64,000 nt of DNA from Sphaerisporangium corydalis (GCF_025506355.1 NZ_JANZYP010000003.1:1-64000); one strand, 5' to 3'. Counted from the first letter of the stretch, positions 29,301 through 37,864 are shown. The notes: a model not told the origin generated them from the sequence alone. Translations and numbers: made by a program.

Positions 29301-30948
29301 TGGCGTGGTCGAACAGGTCGGAGTTGTAGATCAGGGACAGCCGCAGCCCGTCGTGGTCCTGCCGGAACTCCGCCGTCAGGTCGAAGGGCGCCAGCCGCAC
29401 CCCCGGGTCGTACGGGCCGGTCGTGAGCCCCTTCAGCGGCGGCAGGTCCCCGGCGTAGGTGTACAGGACGAGCTGGGCCTGGAACAGCGGGGTCCTGGCG
29501 AGGTCCCGCGCCAGGTTCAGCTCGCTCACCAGCCGGTCGAAGGGGACCGCGTCGTTGGAGTACGCCCCGAGGGCCGTCGTGCGCACACGGGTGAGCAGCT
29601 CGCGGAAGGTCGGGTCGCCGGACAGGTCCACGCGGAACACGAGCGTGTTGACGAAGAGACCGATCAGCGGCTCCAGTTCGGGCAGTCCGCGGCCCGCGAC
29701 CGGGGTGCCGACGCAGATGTCGTCCTGGCCGGAGTACCGGGCGAGCAGCGCCTGGTAGGCGGCCATCAGCGTCATGAACCTGGTCGAGCGCGCCCGGCGG
29801 GACAGTTCGTCGATCCGCGCGGTCAGGGACGCGGGGAGCAGGCGGGTGACGACGCCGCCGTTGGCGGTGGTGACCGGCGGGCGCGGCCGGTCGGCGGGCA
29901 GGTCCAGCACGGGAGGGTCCGCGAGCTGGTGCCGCCAGTACCCGAGCTGCTCCTCCAGCACCTCACCGAGCCGCCCACGCTGCCACAGCGCGTAGTCCGC
30001 GTACTGGATCGCCGGCACCGGCGGCCCGGGCGCCGGGGGGAGGTGGGGCGTGCCTCTGCCTGGCGGGGACGTGTCGGGTCTGTCGCCGGTCGCCGGAGGC
30101 GTGGGGGATGGGCCGCTCCTCGCCGGGGGCGTGCCGGGCGTGTTTTCGCTTGCCGTGGGCAGGTGGGGCGCGCTTCCGTCTGGCGGGGACGTGTGGGGTC
30201 TGTCGCGGGTCGTCGGGGGCGTGGGGGATGTGCCGCTGTTCGCCGGAGGCGTGCTGGGCGTGTTTTCGCTCGTGTACGTCTCGTAGAGGGCCGCCAGTTC
30301 GCGGAAGAAGATCTCTGACGACCAGCCGTCCACGGCGATGTGGTGGAACACCACGCACAGCACGTGCTCGTCCTCGTCCTCGTTCCCGGCCCCGGCCCCG
30401 GCCTCGGCCTCGTCCCCGGCCTTGTCCCCGGACAGGCGCAGCAGGGTGGCCCGGAAGGGGTGCTCGCCGGCGAGGTCGAACTCGTGGGCCACGCGCTCGG
30501 CGGCGATCTCCTTGGCCCTGGCCTCGCGCCGGGCGGCGGGGAGGCCGGTCAGGTCCACCAGCTCCAGCACCCCGGCCACCAGGGGCGGGGTCGCTTGCGG
30601 GGGCGGGGCGGCTTGCCATACTTGGGTCGCTTGTCGTGCTTGGGGCGAGAACCCCAGAGCGGGAGCCGCCGGGGGCGGGGGGTCGATGACCTGGACGGGC
30701 TCGCCGTCCCGGCTCGGATAGCGGGTACGGAGCACCTCGTGGCGGGCGGCGATCTCCGCGACGGCCCTGCCGAGCGCCGCGACGTCCAGCGGGCCCGTCA
30801 GGGTGTGGGCGAGGAACACGTTGTAGGCGGCCCCGCCGCCGGGCTCCAGGCGGCTGAGGAACCACATGCGCTCCTGGCCGTAAGACAGCGGCGGGTCACC
30901 GAGGCCGGCGGGCCGTGCGGCGATCTCGCCGCGCGCGACCGTTCCCAT
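23392..30948 (-). CDS. Two-module nonribosomal peptide synthetase (C-A-PCP-C-A-PCP)
   Basis: 2518 residues. Module 1: C about 20-570 (HHIAVDG from His202), A about 590-1110 (A3 [12 protein letters not shown]10 [11 protein letters not shown]), PCP about 1120-1190 ([10 protein letters not shown]). Module 2: C about 1305-1740 (HHIAGDG near 1436), A about 1815-2355 ([22 protein letters not shown]), PCP about 2445-2515 ([10 protein letters not shown]). The extracted A pockets are DILQLGVIWK (one residue from glycine code DILQLGLIWK) and DTEDIGTIIK (acidic, possibly for a cationic residue; I cannot name it). There is no epimerase, thioesterase or reductase domain; the chain ends just after PCP2. 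Many low-complexity tandem inserts inflate the protein. The ATG lies 2 nt after the stop of the upstream NRPS gene, so translation is coupled. Confidence 0.95.
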   Translation of the reverse strand: MGTVARGEIAARPAGLGDPPLSYGQERMWFLSRLEPGGGAAYNVFLAHTLTGPLDVAALGRAVAEIAARHEVLRTRYPSRDGEPVQVIDPPPPAAPALGFSPQARQATQVWQAAPPPQATPPLVAGVLELVDLTGLPAARREARAKEIAAERVAHEFDLAGEHPFRATLLRLSGDKAGDEAEAGAGAGNEDEDEHVLCVVFHHIAVDGWSSEIFFRELAALYETYTSENTPSTPPANSGTSPTPPTTRDRPHTSPPDGSAPHLPTASENTPGTPPARSGPSPTPPATGDRPDTSPPGRGTPHLPPAPGPPVPAIQYADYALWQRGRLGEVLEEQLGYWRHQLADPPVLDLPADRPRPPVTTANGGVVTRLLPASLTARIDELSRRARSTRFMTLMAAYQALLARYSGQDDICVGTPVAGRGLPELEPLIGLFVNTLVFRVDLSGDPTFRELLTRVRTTALGAYSNDAVPFDRLVSELNLARDLARTPLFQAQLVLYTYAGDLPPLKGLTTGPYDPGVRLAPFDLTAEFRQDHDGLRLSLIYNSDLFDHATAERMAGHFEALLRQATEDPGRRLSELDLLGAAERERLLAGWNDTAAPRPDATLPELVTGLPGATAVTCEGRTLTYAELEAGSNRLAHRLRREGVRPGVLVALCASRSPEMVVALLAVLKAGGAYLPLDPEYPRDRLAFVLADSGAALLLTEEGVRDRLPATGIPALPIDDPGLCAAEPASAPAPLATSGDLAYVIYTSGSTGRPKGVAVEHRALVNLLLSMADLLGSGPEHRWLALTSLSFDISGLELFLPLVTGGQVLLASSREAADPLALARLASTHAVTHVQATPSGWQAMLDAGFNGPPVTAPDAGFDRPAATPNAGFNGPPATALHAGFDRTAVTALVGGEALPLPLARALRERVRDMWNVYGPTETTIWSTCERVPVDPDLVTIGRPLANTQVYVLDERFEPVPVGVPGELFIGGAGVARDYLRRPALTAERFLPDPYGPPGSRLYRTGDRVRWLADGRLSFLGRADGQVKLRGHRVELGEVEAVLSVCPGVTRAVAAIHEDNLVAYVVGDASGVRAHAARSLPAVMVPSEVVPLAALPMTPNGKVDRKALPAPGRRPPGLDRPPATPMERRVAEVFSEVLRLDAVGADDDFFRLGGHSLLAVKATARMSATLGTEIPLREVFTNPTVTGYASALHDRYASAPGMAALHNYYAPDAFQDRNASAAPHDHYAPAALQDHNAPAAPHEAAPHDHYAPAAPHDHYAPAAFQDHNASAAPHEAALHDASTSTPGAPAPPMAAVGRRPGGGTPPLSPAQERLWFLHRLDPGDASYNMFLVWRLRGALDTGALAAALGDLTARHETLRTRYPDHDGVPITVVEPPGGLTVEHTDLSSGPGGVEGEARRIVAERTNAPFDLTAAPPFRVTLLRLAEDDHVLCLVLHHIAGDGWSLTILGEDLAEFHDARRNGTGAMPTEPTPTEPTLTEPTLTESTLRYGDVAYWRRGRDDGAALEYWRGQLAGPPVLELPSDRPRPEVSAHRGGFHSFALPPKLADRLERIGRERGATLFMVLLAAYQVLLARHTGQSEIMVGSPSAGRDRVEFERIVGYFATTLVLRGDLSCDPTFAGLLDRTRATVLAAMAHQDVPFEKVLAELDVPRDPRRTPLFQTMAILHSQDEGGKVTLGGVEPEWFDAGYRQAKFDLMLEAWRGPGGLSLVLGYDAELFDEATVAALADRFVLLCHGITAAPGTPISALPLLTPADRSRLATLEPADPPPSTSTPGDPPPSALAPGDPPPIALTVGGFVPGMVGGMTAAYPQGVAVSCGGEALTYAELERRVASLAARLRGRGVWRETVVGVHVGRSLDAVVALLAVWRAGGAYLPLDTELPPERKGLLIADSGAAMVLTRPHPPGSLPGDVPLLLIGGPQDTGDDPASNLTAAIVQAKDTGDGPAPRSLAAGTRGTDAAYVIYTSGSTGTPKGVVVEHQALAARVDWMRRAYALGPGDRVVQFASLSFDTHAEEIYPALAAGAAVELLPEGALTLPELLAGPRGREITVLDLPTAYWHRLVDQIDDVAWPGRLRLVILGGEQVHAASVARWRERFGDRVRLVNTYGPTEATIIATATDLGAADTAGRPPIGRPIAGTRAVVLGPDGRRVPPGAPGELHLGGAGLARHYLGRPELTAERFVAHPGEGRLYRTGDAVRWRADGRLEFLGRLDDQMKIRGFRVEPGEIEERLLALPGVRQAAVLARDDTLVAYVAGPPALPGGQGAEGLSEKPADRPADGPADKSARGSVGESAGQSARGSAGGSAQGSAGEFARGSVGGSGPLDPVVLRRALAAALPAYMVPEVWVVLDALPLTPGGKIDRRALPEPGLGGDRPFVAPRTDAEVLVAEIWQEVLRPAGRDLSAYPTGTPAGSAGTNAPPVRANAESAGTGTGPVDIGSGPVDVGAGLVGAFDDFFALGGHSLLAVQVGSRLRAVIGIEVPVRALFVHRTVADLAAEVERLLVEDLSGLTEEEAALLLEEEAP
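23608..23745 (-). repeat. In-frame repeats before PCP2
   Basis: Two adjacent 21-bp copies with core GTCCACGGGTCCCG and two copies of CGTACCGGCGCT encode [19 protein letters not shown]-type sequence in the linker between A2 and PCP2. Confidence 0.75.
24000..24165 (-). repeat. 24-bp-type repeats late in A2
   Basis: Variants of GGCGGATCCTCGGGCGGAC encode [21 protein letters not shown]-like sequence, inserted between the A8-A9 region ([14 protein letters not shown]) and [20 protein letters not shown] of the A2 subdomain. Confidence 0.8.
25590..25670 (-). repeat. 30-bp tandem repeats in the C2-A2 linker
   Basis: GCGGGGGGTCGCCGGGT recurs at exactly 30-bp spacing (25590, 25620, 25650) and encodes repeated [10 protein letters not shown]-type decapeptides. 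Confidence 0.9.
26491..26550 (-). repeat. 15-bp tandem repeats inside C2
   Basis: Four units of CAGCGTCGGCTCGGT with one or no differences encode TEPTx pentapeptides in the loop after the HHxxxDG motif of the second condensation domain. Confidence 0.92.
27100..27345 (-). repeat. 30-bp tandem repeats in the PCP1-C2 linker
   Basis: About eight units related to GGCGGGCGCATAGTGGTCGT encode [18 protein letters not shown] decapeptides. A larger repeat of about 80 bp is superimposed. The DNA identity between units is high, which suggests recent expansion. Confidence 0.9.
28288..28415 (-). repeat. 33/36-bp tandem repeats inside A1
   Basis: Four units that alternate GTCGAAGCCTGCGT and GTTGAAGCCCGCGT encode AGFDRPAVTA / [11 protein letters not shown] peptides. 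They lie between the TPSGWQAML segment and the VGGEALP segment of the adenylation domain, where relatives have a short loop. Confidence 0.9.
30041..30280 (-). repeat. Two 120-bp tandem repeats inside C1
   Basis: The period is exactly 120 bp (AGGTGGGGCG at 30041 and 30161). It encodes two 40-residue Ser/Thr/Pro-rich units ([13 protein letters not shown]... and [13 protein letters not shown]...) in the loop between HHxxxDG and [11 protein letters not shown] of the first condensation domain. Confidence 0.93.
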
Positions 30949-30950
30949 GA

Positions 30951-33900
30951 TCAGCCCACCTCCCCGACGAATGCCCCGGACGCGGGCCGGTCGTCCGCGT
31001 CAGGGGAGCTCGCACCGGGGGAGCTCGCGCCGCCGGAGGTCGCGCCGCCGGAGGTCGCGTCGGGATGGGTATTCGCGCCGGGGGAGGTCGCGTAAGGCCG
31101 GGCGTTCGCGCCGTCGGAGATCGCGTCGAGCAGGTCGCCGAATGTGAGGGCGTCGAAGAACACCTGGAGGGGCACCTCCAGCCCGAGGCGCTGCCGCACG
31201 CGGGAGGCGATCTGCGTGATCGTCAAGGAGTGCGCTCCGAGGTCGAACAGGTCGTCCTCCGGCCGGATCTCACCGACCCGCAGGACCTCCTGGCAGATCA
31301 CCCGAATCGCCGCGGCCCGGTCCGCCGACGCCGTCCCCGGACGATCGCCGCTCCCGGCAGAAGTGCCCGAACCCGACCCGACTGGACCATCGTTGTTCCG
31401 GGTAGAAGCGTCCGAGCCCGACCGGATCGGACCGTCACCGTTCCCGGCAGGAGCATCCAAGCCCGACCCGACTAGAACATCGCTCCCGGCAGAAGCGTTC
31501 GGACCAGAGCCGAACGGACCGTCACCGTTCCCGCCGGAGTCGGTCACGGGCGACTCGGCCGGAGCGGCGCCGCCCAAGAGGGCAGGGTCGGGAAGGGCGG
31601 TGCGGTCGAGTTTGCCGTTTGGGGTCAGGGGCAGCGCGGCAACCACCGTGAAGTGGTCGGGGACCATGTACTTCGGCAGGACACGCCCCAGGAAACCCCG
31701 CAGCTCACCCGTACCGAACCCCATCCCAGCATCGGGGACCACGTAGGCGGCCAGGTAAGGGTCTCCGGTCCCGTCTTCCCGGACGATCACGGCGGCCTGG
31801 GCGATCAGCGGGTGTTCCAGGAGGCGGGCCTCGATTTCGCCGGGTTCGATGCGGTGACCACGGAGCTTCACCTGGTCGTCGGCGCGGCCCAGGAACTCCA
31901 GGGTCCCGTCCGCGTGCCAGCGTGCCCGGTCGCCCGTGCGGTACATGCGCCCGCCGGTGAGCGGGTCCGGGACGAACCGCTCCCGCGTCAGCGCGGGCCG
32001 GCCGAGGTAGCCGGTGGCCACGCCCGCGCCGCCGATGACCAGCTCGCCGGGCACCCCGATGGGGGCGAGGTCGTCCTGCCCGTCCAGCACGTACACGGCG
32101 GTGTTGGCGATCGGCCGCCCGATGGACACCGCGCCCGGGTCGGCGGGGACCTCCCACGCGGTGGACCAGATGGTCGTCTCGGTGGGCCCGTACACGTTCA
32201 CCAGGCGGTCCACCCGGCCGCGCAGCTCGCGGGCCAGCGGCGCCGGCAGCGCCTCGCCCCCGGCGAGGGCGACGACGTCGCGCGCGTCGAACCCGGCGGC
32301 CAGCAGCATCCGCCAGCCCGACGGCGTCGCCTGCACGTGTGAGACGCGCTCGGCCCTGACCAGCTCGACCGCCCCGGGCCCCCGGGAGGCGTCCTCGTCC
32401 GCGACGACCACCCGGCCGCCGGTGACCAGGGGGAGCAGCAGTTCCAGCGCCGAGATGTCGAACGACAGGGACGTGAGCGCGAGCCACGTGTGCCGGGGGG
32501 CGGCGCCGAGCAGGTCGCGCATCCCGAGCAGCAGGTTGGCCAGCGCGGAGTGCGGGACCACGACCCCCTTGGGGCGCCCGGTGGAACCGGAGGTGTAGAT
32601 GACGTACGCGGGGGAGCCGGGGTCGAGCCCGGTGCCGTCCGTGCCGGGGGTCGCCAGGGGCGGCGGCGCCGTTTCGCGCCGGTCCAAGCGGACCTGGCGG
32701 AGGGCAGGGGCCAGCCCGGTCCCGCCGTCGGTCAGGACGGTCTGGACGCCCGCGTCGGCCAGGATGAAGTCCAGCCGCTCGGCCGGGTAGGCGGGGTCGA
32801 GGGGCAGGTACGCGGCCCCGGCCCGCATCACGGCCAGCATCCCGGCGATCATGGTCCACGAGCGCTCCATGTGCAGCGCCACCAGCGAACCCGTCCCTGC
32901 CCCCGCGTCCCGGAGGCGGTCGGCCAGCCGGGCGGAGATCGCGTCCAGCTCGGCGTAGCGGAGCCGCCGGTCGCCGTGGACCACGGCCTCCGCGTCCGGC
33001 GTCGCGCGCACCCGCTCGGCGAACAGCGAGAGCACGGTGGCGTCGGGGGCGTATGGCACGCGGGTGTCGTTCCAGCCGGAGGACACCAGCTCGCGTTCCT
33101 CCGGCGGCAGGACCGGCAGGTCACCGACCGGCGTGTCCGGTTCCTCCGCCGCCACCGTGAGCAGGGTCAGGAAGTGGGCGGCGACGCGCCGGGCGTCGGC
33201 GTCCCCGACACGCGCGGTGTCGTAGCGCAGGCTGACCGACAGGTCCTCGGGATTCTCGACGAACTGGACGTTGAGCGTGTTCCGCACCGCGTGGGGGAAC
33301 ATCGTCCACTCGACGCGGGTGTCCAGCCCGGCGAACTCCGGGTCCGCGGCCCGCTTGCGGTAGCTGACGGAGACGGGGGTGAGGGCCGCACGGGACGTCA
33401 GGCCGCCGATGGCCTGGGTCAGGGGGACGTGCCGGAAGCGGTACAGCTCGCGGAGCCCGGCGCGGACGCCGGTGGCGAACTCCCGGAACGTCGCGCCGGG
33501 GTTCGGGCGCGCGGCCAGCGGCAGTTCGTTGACGTACAGGCCGATGCGGTCGCGGGTCTCGCTGGTGCGGGTGCCGAGGTCGAGCGAGAGCATGACGTCG
33601 TCGTTGCCGTAGTGCTGCAGCAGCGCCCGCAGGGCCGTCACGACGAACTCGAAACGGGTGACCCCCACCTCCTCCGCGGTCTTCGCGAGCCGCCCCCACA
33701 GCGCGCCGTCCACCGTGAGGTCGACGTTCCCGCCTTCGCCCGCCTGGGGCTGGTTCCGCCGGGGCGAAGGCGGCGTCCGGTGACCAGGGAGGATCACCTC
33801 GCCCTCGTCCCGCCACCTGGCCTTCCAGTAGTCCCTGGCCCGCCCCCGATCCCTTTCGACCCGTTCCCGCTCCGCTGCGACCCGTTGCTGCTCCGCTTCG

Positions 33901-34496
33901 AGCCGTTCCCGCTCCGCTTCGGCACGTGCCGTCTCCGCCTCGGTGTGTCCTCGCTCTGCCTCGGCGTGTGGCTCGTACGCGGCCTGGGTCGTTGTCCCTA
34001 GGCGTCCCGGGGTCTTCTCCGTGGGCGCCGGGGTGCTTAGGTGCGTGCCGTACAGCTCGGCGAGGTCGCGGACGAGTACGTCCTTGGATCCGCCGTCGAA
34101 CACGAGGTGGTGCGCCACGAACAGCAGCACGTGCCGCCGGGGGGCGAGCGTGAGAAGCGTGAATCGGGCCAGTGGCCCGCGTTCCAGGTCGAATCCCCGC
34201 CGGATCGCCTCCTCCACCAGGTCGTCCACGGGGGGTAAGGGGTTTCCGGGGGTGGTGAGGTCCTGGTGGGTGATGGGCGGGGCCGTGTCCGGGCGGAGGA
34301 ACAGGACGCCGTCCACCTCTTCGGCGCGACAGCGGAGCGTCTCGTGCCGGGCGACCAGGGCGGCGCACGCGGCGAGCAGCGCGCCGGTGTCCAGTTCGCC
34401 GTCGAAGTGGATGGCGAGGGGCAGGTGATAGGCCGGGCCGGTCACACCCGTCCGCTCGGCGACCCAGACGCCGTGCTGGGCGAAGGAAGCCTGCAT
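30951..34496 (-). CDS. Single-module nonribosomal peptide synthetase (C-A-PCP)
   Basis: 1181 residues. The C domain is about 1-450 with AHHLVFDGG (His129-His130), A about 469-970 (A3 [12 protein letters not shown]10 PNGKLDRTALP) and PCP about 1060-1130 (DLFDLGAHSLTITQ). The pocket reads DILQLGVIWK, identical to A1 of the downstream NRPS, so both probably load the same (perhaps glycine-like) residue. An N-terminal C domain on the first module suggests an acylated starter, fitting the AMP-ligase upstream. A 50-residue charged heptad-like insert (about 170-220) interrupts the C domain, and Gly/Ser/Asp repeats flank the PCP. I start at the ATG at 34496, after AAAAGAGAA; the frame is open further upstream but without homology. 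Confidence 0.94.
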   Translation of the reverse strand: MQASFAQHGVWVAERTGVTGPAYHLPLAIHFDGELDTGALLAACAALVARHETLRCRAEEVDGVLFLRPDTAPPITHQDLTTPGNPLPPVDDLVEEAIRRGFDLERGPLARFTLLTLAPRRHVLLFVAHHLVFDGGSKDVLVRDLAELYGTHLSTPAPTEKTPGRLGTTTQAAYEPHAEAERGHTEAETARAEAERERLEAEQQRVAAERERVERDRGRARDYWKARWRDEGEVILPGHRTPPSPRRNQPQAGEGGNVDLTVDGALWGRLAKTAEEVGVTRFEFVVTALRALLQHYGNDDVMLSLDLGTRTSETRDRIGLYVNELPLAARPNPGATFREFATGVRAGLRELYRFRHVPLTQAIGGLTSRAALTPVSVSYRKRAADPEFAGLDTRVEWTMFPHAVRNTLNVQFVENPEDLSVSLRYDTARVGDADARRVAAHFLTLLTVAAEEPDTPVGDLPVLPPEERELVSSGWNDTRVPYAPDATVLSLFAERVRATPDAEAVVHGDRRLRYAELDAISARLADRLRDAGAGTGSLVALHMERSWTMIAGMLAVMRAGAAYLPLDPAYPAERLDFILADAGVQTVLTDGGTGLAPALRQVRLDRRETAPPPLATPGTDGTGLDPGSPAYVIYTSGSTGRPKGVVVPHSALANLLLGMRDLLGAAPRHTWLALTSLSFDISALELLLPLVTGGRVVVADEDASRGPGAVELVRAERVSHVQATPSGWRMLLAAGFDARDVVALAGGEALPAPLARELRGRVDRLVNVYGPTETTIWSTAWEVPADPGAVSIGRPIANTAVYVLDGQDDLAPIGVPGELVIGGAGVATGYLGRPALTRERFVPDPLTGGRMYRTGDRARWHADGTLEFLGRADDQVKLRGHRIEPGEIEARLLEHPLIAQAAVIVREDGTGDPYLAAYVVPDAGMGFGTGELRGFLGRVLPKYMVPDHFTVVAALPLTPNGKLDRTALPDPALLGGAAPAESPVTDSGGNGDGPFGSGPNASAGSDVLVGSGLDAPAGNGDGPIRSGSDASTRNNDGPVGSGSGTSAGSGDRPGTASADRAAAIRVICQEVLRVGEIRPEDDLFDLGAHSLTITQIASRVRQRLGLEVPLQVFFDALTFGDLLDAISDGANARPYATSPGANTHPDATSGGATSGGASSPGASSPDADDRPASGAFVGEVG
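30960..31110 (-). repeat. 12-bp repeats at the C-terminus of the single-module NRPS
   Basis: GGAGGTCGCGCC and GGGGGAGCTCGC variants encode an Ala/Ser/Gly/Pro tail (GGATSGGASSPGASSP) after the PCP. Confidence 0.8.
31340..31545 (-). repeat. About 57-bp repeats in the A-PCP linker
   Basis: Imperfect units with cores CCCGACCCGACT and CGGACCGTCACCGTTCCCG encode GNGDGPxGSGxDASxG-type sequence at about residues 984-1052. Confidence 0.8.
33840..33960 (-). repeat. 21-bp repeats coding for a charged coiled coil
   Basis: CCGTTCCCGCTCCGCTTCGA-like units encode ERxRAEAERERLEAEQQRVAAERERVERDRGRARD in heptad-like phase, within the condensation domain after the HHxxxDG motif. Confidence 0.8.
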
Positions 34497-34798
34497 GAGT
34501 TCTCTTTTCTGAGCGGAGGTACTCGTCTCGGAGAGGTCCCCGCGGCCGACGGGGCCCGCGCGACCTCGGATGGTCCACCGGCCGGCCGCCGTACAGCGGC
34601 GCCGGCCCCGCCGTACCCCCTCCCACCGCCTCGGCGCCGACCTGAAGCCACCACAGGCAGCGGAAGAGAGCCGGCCACCAGCCCCGCCCAAGAAATCCAA
34701 AGCGCCGCCGGCCCCCGTCACCTGAGCGTTGGTGGGCGGTACCGGGTGGCCCGCCGTCACCTGCCGGTGGCACCGGGCGGTTCCGGCTCCCCCACCGG
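34497..34798. other. Gap between AMP-ligase and NRPS genes
   Basis: 302 bp with no supported gene. Near the ligase end there are two imperfect copies of a CGTCACCTG...GGTGG...ACCGGG block (about 34718-34752 and 34754-34782). No clear promoter is visible, so the NRPS genes could be read from the ligase promoter or from one hidden here. Confidence 0.4.
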
Positions 34799-36325
34799 TC
34801 AGGTGGTTGATAGGAGGGAGTCGCGGAGGGTGCGTTTGAGCACTTTGCCGGCGGGGTTCTTGGGGAGGGCGTCGACGATCAGGATTCGCCGGGGTAGTTC
34901 GTGTTCGGCGAGGCGGGGCGCGAGGAAGGCGCGGACGTCGCGCAGGGAGAGGGCGGCGGAGGTGACGAGCGCGGCGACGACCTGTGTGCCGAGGTCGGCG
35001 TGCGGTACGCCGAACACGGCGGCGTCGCTGACGTCGGGATGCTCGTGCAGCGCGGCCTCGATCTTCATGGTGGAGATCTTGAACGCGCCGGACTTGATGA
35101 TGTCGTGGTCCCGGTCGACCAGGTGGAGATACCCCTCGCCGTCCAGGTAGCCGACATCGCCCATGCGAACCCACCTCCCCCGGAACACCGTCCCCTCCGT
35201 AGCCCGGTCGCCGTTCCCGTGGGATACCGGTCGGTGGCCGGGGGGTGGGGGGTTCGATGGGTGGGTTCGGTAGTAGGTGCGGGGGGTGGTGGGGGAGCGG
35301 AGCCAGACGTGGCCGGGTTCGCCGGGTGGGGGTGGGTGGCCGCCTTCGTCGGTGATGCGGATGTCGCCCGGTGAGGCGGGGCGGCCCACGGACGTCGGCC
35401 GGGCCGGGTCGAAGATCATGGTCATCTGGGCGGGCGCCGCCTCGGTGGAGGTGTAGTAGTTGACGATCGTCGCGTTGGGGAAGACCGCGCCCAGCGCGAC
35501 GGCGACCGCCGGCGGGAGCGCCGCCGCGGTGGACCCGAACAGCCGCACGCTCGACAGGTCGTACCGCTCGTGGATCCCGGCCTTGAGCAGTTCGGTGGCC
35601 ATGGTCGGGACGACGAAGACGGTCCCGACCGCCCGCGACTCGATCAGCCTGCCGAACCGCGCGGGGGTGAACAGCGGCAGCGTCAGCGCGGAGGCCCGGG
35701 CGTCGAGGGCGTTGACCAGCATCGTCTGCCCGGCGTTGGTCCCGACCGGGAAGGCGTGCAGGAACTGCCGCGAGTGCGCGAGCGGGCGCCGCCGCCCGGT
35801 GAAGGTGCAGCCGAACATCAGGTTGGCGTGGCTCGCGGCCACGCCCTTCGGCCTGCCGGTGGTCCCCGAGGTGTAGAGGATCTGCGCGAGGTCCCGCTCC
35901 GGGGTGTCCGGTTCCACGGGCGCCCCCGGCCCCCGGTCGAGGTCCGCGACCGTCGCCGTCCACGCCCCGGGGTACGGGGGCGGTGCGGCGCCCTGGTCGT
36001 GGACGAGGCCGGTGGCGGCGCAGTCGGCCAGCATGAAGGCCAGTTCCGCCGGGGGGAACCGGTCCGAGAGCGGTACCGCCACCCCGCCGGCCTTGTGGAC
36101 CGCGCAGTAGGCGACGGCGAAGTCGATCCAGCCCCGGCCGCCGAACAGCAGTCCCACGCGGTCCCCGGCGCGCAGGCCCCGTTCGAGCAGGCCGAGGGCG
36201 ACCGCGTCCGCCCGGGTCTCCCATTCGCCGAACGTCAGCGATCCGACGCCGTCCACGGTCACGGCGGGCCGTCCGGGATCCTCGGCGGCCCGCGTCGCGA
36301 GCAGGCGCGTCGTCGTTCTCATCAT
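34799..36325 (-). CDS. AMP-dependent acyl/aryl ligase (starter-activating)
   Basis: A 508-residue ANL-superfamily enzyme: A3 loop YTSGTTGRPKG, A5 YYTSTEAAPA, A7/A8 GDVGYLDGEGYLHLVDRDHDIIKSG and A10 lysine NPAGKVLKR. It activates a carboxylic acid as acyl-AMP for transfer to CoA or a carrier protein. Its place ahead of an NRPS that starts with a C domain makes starter loading likely. It lacks the long insertion typical of classical fatty acyl-AMP ligases, so substrate and acceptor are open. Residues about 351-382 (THPSNPPPPGHRPVSHGNG) are a proline-rich insert. The ATG at 36325 or 36322 is the start. Confidence 0.87.
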   Translation of the reverse strand: MMRTTTRLLATRAAEDPGRPAVTVDGVGSLTFGEWETRADAVALGLLERGLRAGDRVGLLFGGRGWIDFAVAYCAVHKAGGVAVPLSDRFPPAELAFMLADCAATGLVHDQGAAPPPYPGAWTATVADLDRGPGAPVEPDTPERDLAQILYTSGTTGRPKGVAASHANLMFGCTFTGRRRPLAHSRQFLHAFPVGTNAGQTMLVNALDARASALTLPLFTPARFGRLIESRAVGTVFVVPTMATELLKAGIHERYDLSSVRLFGSTAAALPPAVAVALGAVFPNATIVNYYTSTEAAPAQMTMIFDPARPTSVGRPASPGDIRITDEGGHPPPPGEPGHVWLRSPTTPRTYYRTHPSNPPPPGHRPVSHGNGDRATEGTVFRGRWVRMGDVGYLDGEGYLHLVDRDHDIIKSGAFKISTMKIEAALHEHPDVSDAAVFGVPHADLGTQVVAALVTSAALSLRDVRAFLAPRLAEHELPRRILIVDALPKNPAGKVLKRTLRDSLLSTT

Positions 36326-36463
36326 GGTGGGGAACCTTCGATCGCCACGCACTTCCCCCGTCTGGCGAGCTATCGGTATGACGACAAAAGACTGACAGAT
36401 TATGAGATAGTCTCGCAAGAACTGGACATTTCCGATGTGGCGGCGGCGATACGGAGGTTTCCG
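36326..36463. promoter_or_regulatory. Divergent promoter region of the NRPS locus
   Basis: 138 bp between the start codons of the AMP-ligase (-) and the condensation-like protein (+). The middle (36370-36436) is AT-rich compared with its surroundings and contains AGACT...AGTCT arms (36389-36393, 36409-36413). GGAGG (36453-36457) precedes the plus-strand ATG. Probably both arms of the cluster are controlled here. Confidence 0.5.
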
Positions 36464-37864
36464 ATGACCGAATCCGGGTGGTCGCCGCCCGTGCCCGCCG
36501 AACGCCACGGCCGCCTCACCTGGGCCCAGCACGAGTGGGTCCAGTGGATCCCCACCGACTCCCCGACCTCGTTCGAGGACAACATCTGCGCCGCCGTGCC
36601 CGGCCGTGACGCGCCCCGCGAGGCGGTGGTCGCGGCCGTACGGGACGTCGTCCTGCGCCACGAAGGGCTGCGGTCGGTCATCGAGCGCGGCCAGGGGGAC
36701 CGGGCCCGCCAGCACGTCACCCCGGTCGACGCCTTCCTCGGCGACATCATCGAGGTCACCGGTCAGGACCCCGGCGGCCCCCGCTTCGACACCCCCTGGC
36801 GGCGCACGTGCTTCCGGATCGGCGCCGAATGGCCGATCAAGGTGGTGCTGTTCGTGCGAGGCGCGGCCGTGCGCCGCGTCGACCTGGTGGTCGACCACGT
36901 CGCCATCGACCCGTGGGCGATGACCGTCCTGTGCCGTGACCTGTCGCTGGCGATCAGGTCGCGCGCCGCCGGTCGCGAGCCGTTCGCCGCGAGCCCCCCG
37001 GCCGAGCAGCCCATCGACGCCGCCGAGGCGGAGGTCACCCCCGCGGGTCAGGCCTACCAGCGCCGCGCCCTGCGGTACTGGGAACGGCGGCTCACCGGGC
37101 TCAGGGACGGCCTCGACGGCTTCACGCCGCGCGCAGAACCCCCGGCGCCGCCCGTGCCGCTCACCGAGTATGGCGGCTTCCGCTCGTGCTGGCTGACCTC
37201 CCGCCGCGCGGGGGAGGCGGCCGGGGTCCTCGCCAGGACGCGGGGCATATCGGCCTCCGCCGCCTTCCTGCTCGCCTTTGGCGCCGCCGTCTGCGCGGTG
37301 GAGGCGTCGCCGCTGGCCGGGCTGTTCGCCATCTCGGCGAACCGGCTGTCCGCCGGCGCCGCGGGCTCGGTGCGCAAGGCCACCATGACGCTGCCCGTGC
37401 TGGTCCCGCGCCCCACCGGCGCCACCTTCGCGCGGGCCCTCGCGGACTGCGCGGCCCAGCAGCTGCACGGCCACCGCTTCGCCAACGCCGACCCGTACGC
37501 CACCGAGCGGATGTGCGAGGACGTCCTCGGCGGCCTGTACAAGACGGCGGTGGCGTACCCGAGGTTCAGCTACATGGACGGGTCGATCGCCGGGGACTTC
37601 GGCACCGCCTGGTCGGCGAGCCGTGGCGCCTTCGACGACGAGGAGGTCACGTTCGCCCCGCCGCGCCTGCTCGGCGCCAAGTACATGCTCACGGTGCTGC
37701 ACCGCGCCGAGGGGGCCGTGCTGAGCCTGCAGTGGAGTGACGAGACCCACTGGGGCGACGGCGCCGAGGCCATGCTGCGGCACATGGAGGACCTCATGGT
37801 CTGGGCGGCCTCCGGCCAGACCGCCGGCATGCCGGTGTTCGGCCGCGACCGGGTGGCCGGGTGA
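36464..37864 (+). CDS. Free-standing condensation-domain-like protein
   Basis: A 466-residue protein with the fold of NRPS condensation domains (LTWAQHEWVQWIP start, RHEGLRSVIE, RALRYWERRLTG, GLFAISANR). The HHxxxDG active-site motif is changed to DHVAIDP (Asp144-His145 ... Asp149-Pro150). The second, catalytic histidine and the aspartate remain but the first histidine and the glycine are lost. Free-standing C proteins can acylate, couple or release carrier-bound chains. With no thioesterase in the locus, chain release or final coupling is a fair inference. GGAGG lies 6 nt before the ATG. Confidence 0.8.
   Translation: MTESGWSPPVPAERHGRLTWAQHEWVQWIPTDSPTSFEDNICAAVPGRDAPREAVVAAVRDVVLRHEGLRSVIERGQGDRARQHVTPVDAFLGDIIEVTGQDPGGPRFDTPWRRTCFRIGAEWPIKVVLFVRGAAVRRVDLVVDHVAIDPWAMTVLCRDLSLAIRSRAAGREPFAASPPAEQPIDAAEAEVTPAGQAYQRRALRYWERRLTGLRDGLDGFTPRAEPPAPPVPLTEYGGFRSCWLTSRRAGEAAGVLARTRGISASAAFLLAFGAAVCAVEASPLAGLFAISANRLSAGAAGSVRKATMTLPVLVPRPTGATFARALADCAAQQLHGHRFANADPYATERMCEDVLGGLYKTAVAYPRFSYMDGSIAGDFGTAWSASRGAFDDEEVTFAPPRLLGAKYMLTVLHRAEGAVLSLQWSDETHWGDGAEAMLRHMEDLMVWAASGQTAGMPVFGRDRVAG

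Noticed and set aside
27487-30318. A 943-codon plus-strand frame opposite NRPS module 1
   Set aside because: Same reason: shadow of a repeat-rich high-GC gene, with no recognisable domain or ribosome-binding site.
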